A stretch of 34,501 bases of DNA from Deltaproteobacteria bacterium. GTDB taxonomy: Bacteria; Desulfobacterota_B; Binatia; UBA9968. The notes beneath the pieces were generated by a model. It saw only the letters and a program-made list of their open reading frames with translations. It had not been told where the DNA came from and ran no database searches. Where the stretch lies: the NCBI GenBank assembly GCA_005879255.1, contig VBKY01000032.1:10621-45121 (forward strand), written 5' to 3'. How positions within the stretch are numbered: position 1 is the stretch's first letter; each line of letters opens with the position of its first letter. Shown in pieces: positions 1 to 8,290 of this stretch. The translations under genes were made by a program, and so were the position numbers.

Positions 1-1
1 C

Positions 2-1083
2 GCCGTCCCGGCACTTATCGGCCCGATGCTGGGCCCCGTCGCCGGCGGCCTCATCGTGGGATTCCTTCACTGGCGGATGATTTTCTTCATCAACGTGCCG
101 ATCGGCATCCTCGGCCTGTATTTCATTTATCGCCACCTGCCGGACTATCACGAAGCACGCATCGACCAGCTCGATATCATCGGCATGATTCTTTTTGGCG
201 CCGGCGTTGCCCTTCTCTCTACTACGTCTTGGAAGTCTTCGGCGAGCACACTCTGAGCGTCCGGGAAATACTGACCCTTCTGGCGCTTTCCGTCGTGCTG
301 CTTTTGGGCTATGGACGCCACGCGACCGCGACATTACATCCGCTGCTACGTTTAGGCCTGTTTCGCATCCGAACCTTGCGCGCCGCAGTCACCGGCGGCT
401 TCATCACGCGTCTGGGCGTGGGTGGAATGCCCTTTCTTCTTCCCTTGCTTTATCAGGTCGGACTTGGCTACACGCCGGTCCAATCCGGATTCCTGATTAT
501 GCCTCAAGCCCTCGCGGCAATGAGCTTGAAAATGTCGATGCCTCTCGTTCTCACGCGCTTTGGTTACCGCCGGGTGCTGATCTACAACACGGTGATCATT
601 GGCGCTATCCTCGTGCTGTTCGCCACTATCGGGCCGGGAACACCGGTCTGGCTCATCGTGCTTCAAGCCTTCTCTTTCGGATTTTTTTCCTCGCTGCAAT
701 ACACGAGTCTGAATACGCTCGTGTACGCCGACGTCAGTGAAAGCGACACCAGCATGGCAAGCACCATCGCCAGCACCGTTCAACAGATGTCGATCAGCTT
801 CGGCGTTGCAGCGGCCTCGTTGGCAGCGGCGCTTTTCATTCCTGATCGGTTTAACTCCGACGCCTCGCAGATGATCCACGGCGTGCACCAGGCTTTCATC
901 GTGCTCGGCGGGCTCACCGTGCTTTCCACGATAGTTTTTCGTGAATTGAAAACTAATGATGGCGACAACGTCAGCCAGCACTACGTGATCGTCCCGGAGG
1001 GCCCACAGGAAATCGCAGTAACGCCAGCGGCCACAACACCCCGGACCGTCAATGATCGAAGCGCGGACCGTGAGTCAGTCTAA
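2..1083 (+). pseudogene. MFS drug exporter, DHA2 (EmrB/QacA) family, 5'-truncated by window edge and frameshifted
   Basis: Proton-driven multidrug efflux permease of the inner membrane, 14-helix DHA2 type. The reading frame is already open at base 2 and shows the antiporter motif C region (GPMLGPVAGG, then HWRMIFFINVPIG), the signature of this family. The frame stops at 256, while the rest of the protein continues in another frame from about 229 to 1083 with at least seven hydrophobic segments. Adding one base near 209-222 would join the two as LLS-YYVLEVFGEH, so a single base is missing. The N-terminal helices lie outside the window. The C-terminal tail after residue QHYVIV is polar and poorly conserved. 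Family assignment is firm; whether the break is real or a sequencing indel cannot be told from here. Confidence 0.85.
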
Positions 1084-1220
1084 TTTGGACGATCGCGACA
1101 ATTTTGCCTTCCTCACGTGGTAATTTGAGCTTGCCGAAAAGCACGACCACTCTAAGTGGGATCATGCAAATTCGTACGATATCGGCGGGGGTCGGGCCAT
1201 GGGGTCGCGTCTTTACGGGC

Positions 1221-1340
1221 TGTTGAAAAACTCCTCGGAGTCCTTCGACGCGGCTCAGGACGAACGGGAGAATTTTGATATCATTGACGATTTTCCGTTC
1301 ATGCTGAGGCTCTCGAAGCATTCCGAACCTTTTTCAACAA
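1221..1340. repeat. MITE-like palindromic element A
   Basis: Outer inverted repeats TGTTGAAAAA (1221-1230) and its complement (1331-1340, extended by a T at 1330) enclose an inner inverted pair: CTTCGACGCGGCTCAGGACG near 1243 and, inverted, the GCTGAGGCTCTCGAAG stretch near 1304. The inner core is shared with element B at 9600-9730. It has no coding capacity. It lies in the 1084-1650 gap, which otherwise holds only a weak PIN-like remnant. Confidence 0.6.
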
Positions 1341-1387
1341 CCTGTTTACTTTTGATGTTTGTCATACGGTCCAGAAACTTCCCGGAA

Positions 1388-1573
1388 TCACGACGGTGAA
1401 GTCTGTTCTCGCGAAGCTCGGAATCTCAAATGGCAAATCACAGAATTCCAGTTTCGATGCGTTTCCTCGGTGCAAGTCGCGATTACCGTGTCATAGGTGC
1501 GACCTCCTGACACACCGTTCAGAGCCCGGAGAATTTGATCGCCGAGACCACGCTTCGTTCCGCTCAACGGCAT
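1388..1573 (-). pseudogene. Possible remnant of a VapC-type PIN toxin, C-terminal part
   Basis: The minus-strand translation contains GVSGGRTYDTVIA followed by a short RNWN segment, which resembles the conserved GGR-x-YDALIA and xWN motifs in the C-terminal half of VapC PIN nucleases. A frame change after RNWN would continue into FARTDFTVVIPG, resembling the usual VapC ending. No start, no acidic N-terminal half and no antitoxin gene are visible. This is a weak resemblance by eye; it could be chance translation of a non-coding gap. Confidence 0.3.
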
Positions 1574-1697
1574 CCCAACAATTCGTGTTCGTGCGACGTG
1601 TTCGTGTTCGCTTTCTCAGTCGTGTATTCCTTCATCGGAGACGAATCTGGAATAGACCGATTCACTAACAGGACAAATCAATTACAAACAACGACTC

Positions 1698-2323
1698 ATT
1701 ACGAAACTCGCGGCGTACTTGTCACTGGTATCCGTTGCCGCCTTTCTTGTTCTTCTTATCGTGTTGTATTTTCTTGAGCCGGAGTTCAATCCACCGCACT
1801 TGATCAGCGAATACGAGCTCGGCCGCTTCGGCTTCTTGATGTCGCTCGCCTTTTTCTGCCTGGGAGCGGGATCGCTTTTTCTCGCACGTGCACTATGGAT
1901 TGATCTGCGAACAAAAGGCGACCGCTTCGGTGGGTGGTGGCTCATACTCGCCGGCATTGCATACATTGGCGCGGGCATTTTTGCTCCCGATCCGACATCG
2001 ATCGTCGAGAGCCGCCTGCATGGTTCGGGCTTATCGTGATCTTCAGCTCGCCGATCGTTTTCACCTTACTGAGCAGAAGCTTGATTCACAATGAGCGGTG
2101 GTCAGAGGCCGAGCATCTCTTAAAATGGGCGACGATTTTGGCGTGGCTGGGTTTGCTCTTGTTTTACGGCTCTATCATCATTTTTTATGGATTGGCGCAT
2201 GGATCCCATATCACTGTGGTCGGCTGGACAAATAGATTCATGATCGCGGCCTATAGCGCTTGGCTTATGACAACGACGTGGCAGGCCATCAAGCTTAATA
2301 GGATCTATAATTCACAAGTATGA
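1698..2323 (+). pseudogene. DUF998-like integral membrane protein, frameshifted
   Basis: The first part (to 2039) reads KLAAYLSLVSVAAFLVLL, then YELGRFGFLMSLAFF and GWWLILAGIAYIGAGIF. The second part, in another frame to 2323, reads FGLIVIFSSPIVFTLLSRSL and ends GWTNRFMIAAYSAWLM. Together they give about six hydrophobic segments and about 205 residues, the size and pattern of PF06197 (DUF998), whose function is unknown. One extra T in the GGTT run near 2022-2025 would restore LHGFGLIVIF and a single frame. No ATG fits the N-terminus; candidates are ATT at 1698 or TTG at 1719. Its stop overlaps the next start by four bases, so it was translationally coupled to the methyltransferase-like gene. 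Confidence 0.6.
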
Positions 2324-2997
2324 ACAATCTCTATTTTCGAGCACTCCGGTCATCGATTTTCGGCTTTATCGTGATGGCGGCGCTTCTTTTTGTGCCCGCG
2401 GGGACGCTCGATTACTGGCAGGCGTATGTCTTTATGGCCGTCTTCGTGGGAGCGTCGGCCGCCATCACGGTGTATCTCGCGAAACAAGATCCGCAGCTTC
2501 TGGAGCGGCGCATGAAGGTCGGGCCAACGGCGGAAAAGGAAACGACTCAAAAGATCATCATGGTTTTCGCGCTGCTGGGGTTCATCGCGCTCTTGGTTGT
2601 TCCGGCATTCGACCGTCGCTTTATGTGGTCGCCCGTCTCGCCGTACGTCTCTGTGATAGGCGACCTCTTGGTCGCGCTTGGATTTTTGTTGGTTTACTTC
2701 GTCATTCGCGAGAATAGTTATGCTGCTTCCACTATCCAAGTAGCCGAGGGGCAAACGGTGATCTCGACGGGCCCGTACGCCGTCGTGCGCCACCCGATGT
2801 ATGCCGGAGTGCTTCCTTTGCTTATAGGAACCCCGCTTGCGCTCGGCTCGTGGTTGGGACTCTTCGCGCTCATCTTGTTTATGCCTGCGCTCATATGGCG
2901 GCTTCTGGATGAGGAAAGATTCCTGCACAAGAATCTGCCGGGATATACGGAGTATACTCAGAAAGTGCGGTATCGATTGGTGCCGTTTGTCTGGTAG
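2320..2997 (+). CDS. Isoprenylcysteine carboxyl methyltransferase (ICMT/PEMT) family membrane protein
   Basis: A 225-residue integral membrane protein with about five hydrophobic helices. The C-terminal half carries the family hallmark GPYAVVRHPMYAG (residues about 148-160) and the terminal RLLDEERFL...GYTEYTQKVRYRLVPF block, which in this superfamily (PF04191/PF04140) forms the SAM-binding pocket. It therefore probably transfers a methyl group from SAM to a lipid, a small hydrophobic molecule or a cysteine-linked isoprenoid; bacterial members are mostly uncharacterised, so the substrate is unknown. The ATG overlaps the DUF998 stop as ATGA, implying coupling and a shared transcript. The frame is intact and full length for the family. 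Confidence 0.85.
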   Translation: MNNLYFRALRSSIFGFIVMAALLFVPAGTLDYWQAYVFMAVFVGASAAITVYLAKQDPQLLERRMKVGPTAEKETTQKIIMVFALLGFIALLVVPAFDRRFMWSPVSPYVSVIGDLLVALGFLLVYFVIRENSYAASTIQVAEGQTVISTGPYAVVRHPMYAGVLPLLIGTPLALGSWLGLFALILFMPALIWRLLDEERFLHKNLPGYTEYTQKVRYRLVPFVW

Positions 2998-3259
2998 ATC
3001 CGAAGAAAAATGAATTGCGGCGGAGCGTGGGAGGATCAGGTCTCGTATCTTGATGTTCGCCGAATCCGTTGAGGAACTTACAATCTATGATCGACAACGG
3101 CTATAGCCAAACAGATCTAGCGAGCTTCTTCAACAACACAAAGCGTAGATTAGAGAACAGGCTCAGCGTTCGTTAGGTCGACTCTTGGCTGTGTCCGCCG
3201 TTTCCAGCTTCGTGCCCGTGTAGAATCATCCGTGAAACACAGTCCTGTTCCCCCTCATC

Positions 3260-3293
3260 AAACCGTACTTGCAGTTCTCCCGCATACGGTTTT
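3260..3293 (-). mobile_element. Degenerate group II intron domain V relic
   Basis: On the minus strand a 34-nt hairpin has the layout of group II intron domain V: an ACCGTATGCGG 5' arm, a short AGAA loop, and a TACGGTTT 3' arm, followed by TGATGAGGGGG as in the domain V-VI junction of bacterial introns. In functional introns the 5' arm starts GAGCCG with the catalytic AGC triad; here it reads AAACCG, so the triad is altered and the relic should be dead. No reverse transcriptase gene is nearby. The rest of the 2998-3337 gap shows nothing I recognise. Confidence 0.55.
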
Positions 3294-3337
3294 CCGATCA
3301 TCTTCATCTGCTAGAAACAGGCGTTCCGGTCGGGGAT

Positions 3338-3664
3338 CTATGTTTGGCGCACTCGCCGCTCCGGGATGTTCGCTCGACGGGCGATAAGCATGAGCACCCC
3401 GAGCAAAACGAGCAGCGTTGGCAATAACACGAACCAGGTAACATGCCACCGGTCATGGAGCGCCCAGGCGATACCGGTGGCGATGAGAATCGGCCCAGCG
3501 ACGATCGAGTTCTTGGTCATTCCATCCAGGTACAAAATCGCGATGCCGCCCAGGACAAGCCCCACCGCGATGATCCAGTCGATGTCGGGAAACAACCTGA
3601 AGTACCAGAGCAACCACGCGCTGCCAATGACAATCAAAGTAATGGGCAAACCGGCATCTCTCAT
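3338..3664 (-). CDS. Small integral membrane protein, LiaF/DUF5668-like
   Basis: A 108-residue protein with four closely packed hydrophobic segments: LPITLIVIGSAWLLWYF, WIIAVGLVLGGIAILYL, IVAGPILIATGIAWAL and WFVLLPTLLVLLGVLMLI. It ends in a short basic tail (ARRANIPERRVRQT). The pattern of G-x-x-L/I-I-x-x-G-x-x-W/L helices is that of the LiaI/LiaF-type transmembrane region of small bacterial envelope proteins, whose role is mostly unknown. The ATG start is well supported by GGGGAGGA about six bases upstream. It stands alone between the intron relic and the broken toxin. Function is not established. Confidence 0.7.
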   Translation of the reverse strand: MRDAGLPITLIVIGSAWLLWYFRLFPDIDWIIAVGLVLGGIAILYLDGMTKNSIVAGPILIATGIAWALHDRWHVTWFVLLPTLLVLLGVLMLIARRANIPERRVRQT

Positions 3665-3761
3665 GAATCCTCCCCGCCCAACGCCTGACCCACAGATCGC
3701 CGAGTCGCTAATTGGGCCGATAAAAAAATACCGGAATTCAAAATATTATTCGCAACGGTGC

Positions 3762-4120
3762 TCACAAGAGCGAGACTTTCCCACTTCTCGAAACCCGGCC
3801 AATGAATGGAGGCGGGTGGTTCGCGATGAGTCGCTTCATCTGCGGAAGTGCTTTTACAAAGGCGGTGGCCATTTCCGCCCCTTGGAGCTGGCTGGAGGTC
3901 AGCACGAAAGCTTTTACGCTCGCCGACGCAAGTGCCGTTCGTTCAGTGACCCGGTAACGGATGCGGTCATCCTTCAACTAGCCAAACTGCGTCTTTAGCG
4001 TCCGGAGCAAAGTGGTCGTCGTGTATTTCGACGCTTTCACCGACATCCTGCAGGGCTTGAGCTACGATTTTTCGACCAAGAGAGCGGTCGATGAAAAAGA
4101 TTATCGGTTCAAGCGGCTTC
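3762..4120 (-). pseudogene. PIN-like toxin partner of DUF433 antitoxin, broken
   Basis: Two frames carry the two halves of a PIN-like protein of the type that follows DUF433 antitoxins. The upstream half reads IIFFIDRSLGRKIVAQAL...DDHFAPDAKDAVWLVE and stops at 3967. The downstream half starts KDDRIRYR, where intact relatives have a strand ending in T-x-D-x-x-I-R-Y, and runs to HPPPFIGRVSR, ending at 3762. About eight to ten residues (the VGRRGWV-type strand) and the reading frame are lost at about 3970-3977. No good start codon is seen; the frame runs out of the end of the antitoxin gene, which it overlaps. The acidic residues are D (DRSLG), DD (IHDDHF) and D (KDDR). In intact systems the product would be an RNase; this one is very likely inactive. 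Confidence 0.6.
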
Positions 4121-4822
4121 GAGCCAGAGCTCGCAGCGGATGGCCTCTTCAATCTCGTTGCGCGAGCGGCCATAATCCTCCGCCAACTCGTCTATCGATT
4201 CTCCAGCTTTGTAACGTTCAGCTACAACCGCCGTGGGAATTCCCGTCCCAACTAAAACCGGCCGACCATAAGAGATGTGCGGATCGATGACCACAACTTT
4301 TGGTTCGCGCAGGTCACGCTTTCGAGTGAAGGGATAAAGTCTAACGGCGGTTCTGCTTGAATCGTGTTCGACACGATGAAGGTGCGCCTTTAAAAGTTCG
4401 CGCAGGGCGATTTGACCGCTCTGCGTGACATTGATCAGCTGGCCGAACTTATCAATGAACAAATCGATTCCGTCAGTTTCGAACCTTTGCTCCGCCAGAG
4501 GATGCTTGGAAGAAAAATGCCTCCGAAGGTAATCAATTGCTTCGCGGATTTTACTTAACGGAACCTGATGATGCCTTCGGATAGCATCCAACACGTGCGC
4601 CTCGACCAAATTAATGAACGAGAGGCCGACGCGAACATCATCGGGGAGTTGAATTATGGGCCTAAAGAATCTAGGGCCCGAATCCGTGGGATATTTTCGC
4701 CCTGCAACCCAGGACCTCAGTGTTGCGGTAGGTATCAAAAGATAGCGCGAAGCTTCTGTGATGCTGTAGGATGGTTGTTCCTCGGGAGATTTCCGGTCGA
4801 CCTTCTGTTTCTCCGATCTCAC
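4109..4822 (-). CDS. DUF433 (VapB-like) antitoxin / transcriptional regulator with N-terminal HTH
   Basis: A 237-residue protein of two parts. Residues about 19-50 (YSITEASRYLLIPTATLRSWVAG) form a MerR/Xis-like helix-turn-helix. The C-terminal part, about residues 175-237 (VVIDPHISYGRPVLVGTGIPTAVVAERYKAGESIDELAEDYG), is the DUF433 domain (PF04255), also a winged or homeodomain-like DNA-binding fold, found in antitoxins paired with PIN-like toxins. It should bind its own promoter and neutralise the downstream toxin. The start is GTG at 4822, because an in-frame stop lies just upstream and the predicted promoter leaves only about seven bases before it, so the mRNA appears leaderless. Its toxin partner is broken, leaving this as an orphan antitoxin or a plain regulator. 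Confidence 0.75.
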   Translation of the reverse strand: MRSEKQKVDRKSPEEQPSYSITEASRYLLIPTATLRSWVAGRKYPTDSGPRFFRPIIQLPDDVRVGLSFINLVEAHVLDAIRRHHQVPLSKIREAIDYLRRHFSSKHPLAEQRFETDGIDLFIDKFGQLINVTQSGQIALRELLKAHLHRVEHDSSRTAVRLYPFTRKRDLREPKVVVIDPHISYGRPVLVGTGIPTAVVAERYKAGESIDELAEDYGRSRNEIEEAIRCELWLEAA

Positions 4823-4829
4823 GCAACGG

Positions 4830-4858
4830 ACTATGCATTAGGGGTATACCATAGTCAA
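4830..4858 (-). promoter_or_regulatory. Promoter with inverted-repeat operator for the DUF433 gene
   Basis: On the minus strand TTGACT (4853-4858) is followed after 17 bases by CATAGT (4830-4835), a good sigma-70 pair. Lying over it are an inverted repeat ACTATG-N14-CATAGT (4830-4855) and the palindrome GGTATACC (4843-4850), a likely site for autoregulation by the HTH protein. Predicted transcription starts within one or two bases of the GTG start. The remaining 4859-5115 gap shows nothing recognisable. Confidence 0.55.
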
Positions 4859-5115
4859 GTTAGCGTCTTGACACGAAAGATAGCGGTGAAACACAGGAGA
4901 GATGAGGGATGATCAGGCTTGAGTCTGTACTTTGCGGGGTTTATTTCAACGCGATATTCAGCAACCAGGCTAACCGAATTCCGGCCGGAGCAAGCCTTCG
5001 TCGGACAATCGGACGGGCTTTCTCCACATGATCAGCGGACGCGCACAGCTACGGCGGCGACGACCGCCATGAACTAGTGGCGGCATGCCTTAGTTCTTCA
5101 GCATTCTTCAGCGAG

Positions 5116-5631
5116 TCATCGGAGTAGCGTGAAGAGCGCCGCTTCCGGCCAGGCAAGGTGCATCAGCCTGTCGAACATGCCCCAGACAAATAAAAATGTA
5201 AGCCCAGCGATGATTAAGCCGACGGGCTTACGCGCTTGAGCTTCGTATACCAAATAGAAGAATACAAAAAGCGGGATCGATATTAGAAATCCAAAAAACC
5301 ATATACCGAAGGCAAAAGCGAATATCCAGCGTGCGGTTTTGACCGTATGCCGGAACATTTCCTGTGGGGATATGCTCTGATCAACCGGAATATCGAGGAC
5401 TCCGGCATAGCGCGTTGCTTCGCCTTGCTCAGCATTTGCGCCGGCGCCGCGCCAATCCGTAAGAAGCTGGCGCACGGCAAGAGCCAAAGCGGGTATGCCA
5501 ATCGCCCACGGGAAGAGTCGCGTATCCCAGTCCAAACGAGCCGCGGTCCCGACCAATATGGCAATGACTGCCGCAAAAAAAAGCGCGAGCCAAAAGGACG
5601 GATCAAGCTTGTTGCCGGACTTTTTGCTCAT
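5116..5631 (-). CDS. tctB: Tripartite tricarboxylate transporter, small membrane subunit TctB
   Basis: A 171-residue protein with four hydrophobic segments: FWLALFFAAVIAILVG at the N-terminus, LFPWAIGIPALALAV, the long WIFAFAFGIWFFGFLISIPLFVFFYLVY stretch, and GLIIAGLTFLFVWGMFDRLM near the end. Size, layout and the LFPW and FLF-x-W motifs fit the TctB family (PF07331), the poorly conserved small membrane subunit of TTT secondary transporters. It works with TctA in the inner membrane to import a carboxylate delivered by the periplasmic TctC. Its ATG overlaps the tctA stop by four bases (ATGA), so the two are translationally coupled and probably made in equal amounts. It is the last gene of the minus-strand cluster. 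Confidence 0.88.
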   Translation of the reverse strand: MSKKSGNKLDPSFWLALFFAAVIAILVGTAARLDWDTRLFPWAIGIPALALAVRQLLTDWRGAGANAEQGEATRYAGVLDIPVDQSISPQEMFRHTVKTARWIFAFAFGIWFFGFLISIPLFVFFYLVYEAQARKPVGLIIAGLTFLFVWGMFDRLMHLAWPEAALFTLLR

Positions 5632-7112
5632 GCTCTTGCCTTAGCTTTAGAGTGGCGCCTGACAGCGTGGACTATTGTCCAGACGGTTAAACCGAACAGT
5701 ATGATCACGATAGGCCGCGTCAGCCATGAATACCCGTAGAGCTTGGTGGTCAGAAAAAAATAAGTCTCGGCGAGCCGCTGCAGGACCATTCCCACGATCA
5801 AGGGCGGTCTAGGCCAACCGGACCTTTTCATACAAACACCGATGACAGAGAATCCGAGCAGGGCGACGAGGTCGCCCCAATCGGCGGTCGACTGATACGC
5901 CGCCAGAAAAATCAGCACGATGAGCACTGGAAACAAGTAATGCACCGGCAGTTTTGTGATCCCCGCCAACTGCCTGGTAAACGCAAAGCAGAGACCCGTT
6001 GCCATCAGGTTGGCCAAAACCAGGCTCCAGACTATGACTAAGGTCAAGTGGAGATGGTCGGTGAGCATCTTTGGGCCCGGCGTCAAACCCAGTAGCAGCA
6101 TCGCGGCCATGATCAACGACATCGTAGCGCTCCCGGGTATGCCGAAAGCCAAGGTGAGACACCAATCTCCCGCGTCGCTCGCGTTATTGGCGGCCTCGGG
6201 AGCGATCACGCCCCGAACATCGCCCTTACCAAAATTTTCCTTATCCTTCCCCGACTGAACCGCATGGCCGTAAGCCAGCCAGATCGCCGAGCTGCTCCCT
6301 ATGCCAGGCAAAATCCCGATCCAACTGCCGATAAAGCTGGAGCGAACCAGCAACCACCAGTGCGCGGCGACGTCTTTGACTCCCTGCCATTTGGTCGAGA
6401 TGCTCGTTATCGGCCCGCCGGCGGCGATTCTTGTTCCCGTTGCGCCAAGCGTCATATCGATCAGCTCAGGAATTGCGAAGATGCCGAGCGCGATGGGAAT
6501 CAACGGAATGCCGTCTGAAAGATAGAGTTGATCGAAGGTCCATCTTTGCACGCCTGTTTGAGGAGCGTCGCCAATCATACCGATCAGCAGTCCCAGCCCT
6601 CCCACGATTAATCCCTTCACCGGAGCGCCGCCGGTAAGGAGCGCGATCATAACAATCGCTAGAATCGCGGTCATGAAGAATTCAGGATTGCCGAATGTCA
6701 GGATCAAAGGGCGAATCATGGGAATGGTTGCCAGAACGGTGAAGGCACCGATCAGACCGCCGATACCGGAGGAAAGGAAAGACGCGCCCATGGCGCGCTC
6801 GGCTTCGCCCTTTTTGGCCATCGGAAAGCCATCCATCACAGTTGCGGTCGCCGAGGTGGAACCGGGAATTCCAAAAAGGATCGCCGGAATGGTGTCAGCG
6901 GTATTGCCGATGGCGTGAATACCGACGATCAACACGAGAGCGCTGGCGGGATCCATCTTGACTATAAAGGGAAGGAGAATCGCTAGCGTAGTCCGTCCAC
7001 CAATCCCCGGGACGAATCCGATCACGCTGCCTAATAGGACACCGCCAAAAAGCCACGCCATGCGGCTGAAGGTAAATATCTCACCGGTGGCGGTTACAAC
7101 GGCATCAAGCAC
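5628..7112 (-). CDS. tctA: Tripartite tricarboxylate transporter, large membrane subunit TctA
   Basis: A 494-residue inner-membrane permease with about eleven or twelve hydrophobic segments. Its N-terminal half has the TctA (PF01970) signatures GSVIGFVPGIGGRTTLAILLP (about residues 28-48) and a repeated LPGIGSSSAIWLAYG later (about 267-281), plus GIPGSTSATATVMDG and the related GIPGSATMSLIMAAM. The two similar halves each hold a G-I-P-G loop, as expected for the inverted-repeat transport core. It would import a di- or tricarboxylate or other organic acid by ion symport, using TctC as the binding protein. The start is GTG at 7112 with GAGGA upstream. A hairpin separates it from tctC; it overlaps tctB by four bases. 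Full length and intact. Confidence 0.95.
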   Translation of the reverse strand: MLDAVVTATGEIFTFSRMAWLFGGVLLGSVIGFVPGIGGRTTLAILLPFIVKMDPASALVLIVGIHAIGNTADTIPAILFGIPGSTSATATVMDGFPMAKKGEAERAMGASFLSSGIGGLIGAFTVLATIPMIRPLILTFGNPEFFMTAILAIVMIALLTGGAPVKGLIVGGLGLLIGMIGDAPQTGVQRWTFDQLYLSDGIPLIPIALGIFAIPELIDMTLGATGTRIAAGGPITSISTKWQGVKDVAAHWWLLVRSSFIGSWIGILPGIGSSSAIWLAYGHAVQSGKDKENFGKGDVRGVIAPEAANNASDAGDWCLTLAFGIPGSATMSLIMAAMLLLGLTPGPKMLTDHLHLTLVIVWSLVLANLMATGLCFAFTRQLAGITKLPVHYLFPVLIVLIFLAAYQSTADWGDLVALLGFSVIGVCMKRSGWPRPPLIVGMVLQRLAETYFFLTTKLYGYSWLTRPIVIILFGLTVWTIVHAVRRHSKAKARA

Positions 7113-7150
7113 TTAATGAGTCCTCTATGTTTCTCAAATTGTTGAATACG

Positions 7151-7176
7151 AAGAACCCCCATTGTCGGGGGTTCTT
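7151..7176 (-). terminator. Intercistronic hairpin between tctC and tctA
   Basis: A perfect 10-bp stem, AAGAACCCCC paired with GGGGGTTCTT, and a six-base loop lie in the 91-base gap between tctC and tctA. It is not followed by a long U-run on the minus strand. It may be a partial terminator or an mRNA stabiliser that leaves more transcript for the binding protein than for the membrane subunits. Confidence 0.6.
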
Positions 7177-7203
7177 GGATGCAACGTAACGAATTCCTAC
7201 TCG

Positions 7204-8241
7204 TTATTGTAAGATCTTGCGAAAAAAGCCCATTGCCTGTTCGTTGTGGACGAGGTCTTCCACCTTCTTATTCAGCTGTTCACCGCGTATGAGCTCGTCA
7301 TTCCAGCCCAGTTTGTCCACGTCTTGTTGAAAGTCTTTGTCTTTAAACATCGCCGCAAATGCATCACGCAGGATTTTAGCCCGGTCAGGAGGGACGCCCG
7401 GCGGCATTGCGAACGTCCGTCCCTGCACGGAGTACATGGCTTCTAACAGAGGTTTTTTGTCCGCTGGAGCGATCTCTTCGAGCGTCGGCACGTTCGGCAG
7501 GCGGGAATCACGCTGGGGAGACGTGACGACTAAAACCTTGATAAAGTTTTTTTCCAGCCAGTTGCTCCGGGTTGCAAAGAGAGATCCGCGCGCGTGCGCG
7601 CGGCCGTCGAGGGCGCCCCGTTCTATATCGAGCAATATCTCCGCCGTTCCGGGATACCCGTAAACGACATCGACGTCGATGCCCAGGATCGCCTCCATGG
7701 CCATGGGTACAACATTGGAGTTGTGCTCCTTCGCCTGCGCGCCGAACTTGGGCTTCTTGCCCTCCTTGTTGGCTTTCTTGATCGCTTCAATGCTGCCAAA
7801 CGGTGTCTCGCTTCTGACGTAGACGAAGTTGCCTTCCGAGGCTATTTGACCAAGATAGGTGAATTTCTCCAATTGAAACTTGAGGGCTGGGTCGCGCAGC
7901 GCGGTTCGAAACGTCAAGCCTGTGGCCATGGTGCCTATCGCCGTGCCATCCTTAGGCGCACGGTTGTAGAGATTGTTGGCCGCAATCAGCCCAGCGGCCC
8001 CGGCTACGTTGCTGACGACCAACTTGGGATTGCCAGGAATGTGTTTGCTGAAGTGGCGCGACAGCAACCGCGCTAGGCTGTCAGTCCCTCCACCCGGAGA
8101 AGAACCCGCGATGATCGTGATGGTTTGCCCCTTGAAAAAGCTTTCCCCCGACTGTGCGCCAGCATACCGAAGCGAAAAAATCAGGCCGATAGCGAGCGCA
8201 AGCGTAGCAACGACCGCGTTGCGAAAATTTTTTGATTCCAC
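7204..8241 (-). CDS. tctC: Tripartite tricarboxylate transporter substrate-binding protein TctC (Bug family)
   Basis: A 345-residue periplasmic binding protein. A signal peptide is visible (NFRNAVVATLALAIGLIFSLRYAGAQ, cut near residue 30). The mature part has Bug-family (PF03401) features: an early GQTITIIAGSSPGGGTDSLARLL that binds the ligand carboxylate, then VVSNVAGAAGLIAANNLYNRAPKDG. The usual D-V-V-Y-G-Y-P-G and LPNVPTLEE motifs follow. It captures an organic acid and delivers it to TctAB; the ligand cannot be told from sequence. The start is GTG at 8241, preceded by AAGGAGG at the correct distance. It is the first of the tct genes and follows a related-function SBP gene by 49 bases, suggesting one transcript. 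Confidence 0.93.
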   Translation of the reverse strand: MESKNFRNAVVATLALAIGLIFSLRYAGAQSGESFFKGQTITIIAGSSPGGGTDSLARLLSRHFSKHIPGNPKLVVSNVAGAAGLIAANNLYNRAPKDGTAIGTMATGLTFRTALRDPALKFQLEKFTYLGQIASEGNFVYVRSETPFGSIEAIKKANKEGKKPKFGAQAKEHNSNVVPMAMEAILGIDVDVVYGYPGTAEILLDIERGALDGRAHARGSLFATRSNWLEKNFIKVLVVTSPQRDSRLPNVPTLEEIAPADKKPLLEAMYSVQGRTFAMPPGVPPDRAKILRDAFAAMFKDKDFQQDVDKLGWNDELIRGEQLNKKVEDLVHNEQAMGFFRKILQ

Positions 8242-8290
8242 CTTTAACCTCCTTGATGGTCGGCGACTGTCAGTTCCCGTCGCCGCGTTA

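Noticed and set aside
352..981. Long open frame on the minus strand over the MFS gene
   Set aside because: Arg/His/Asp-rich translation with no family resemblance; it is the antisense of a clear membrane protein.
3060..3180. Short frame MIDNGYSQTDLASFFNN resembling a helix-turn-helix
   Set aside because: Only about 29 residues, no ribosome site, resemblance too weak to call a transposase relic.
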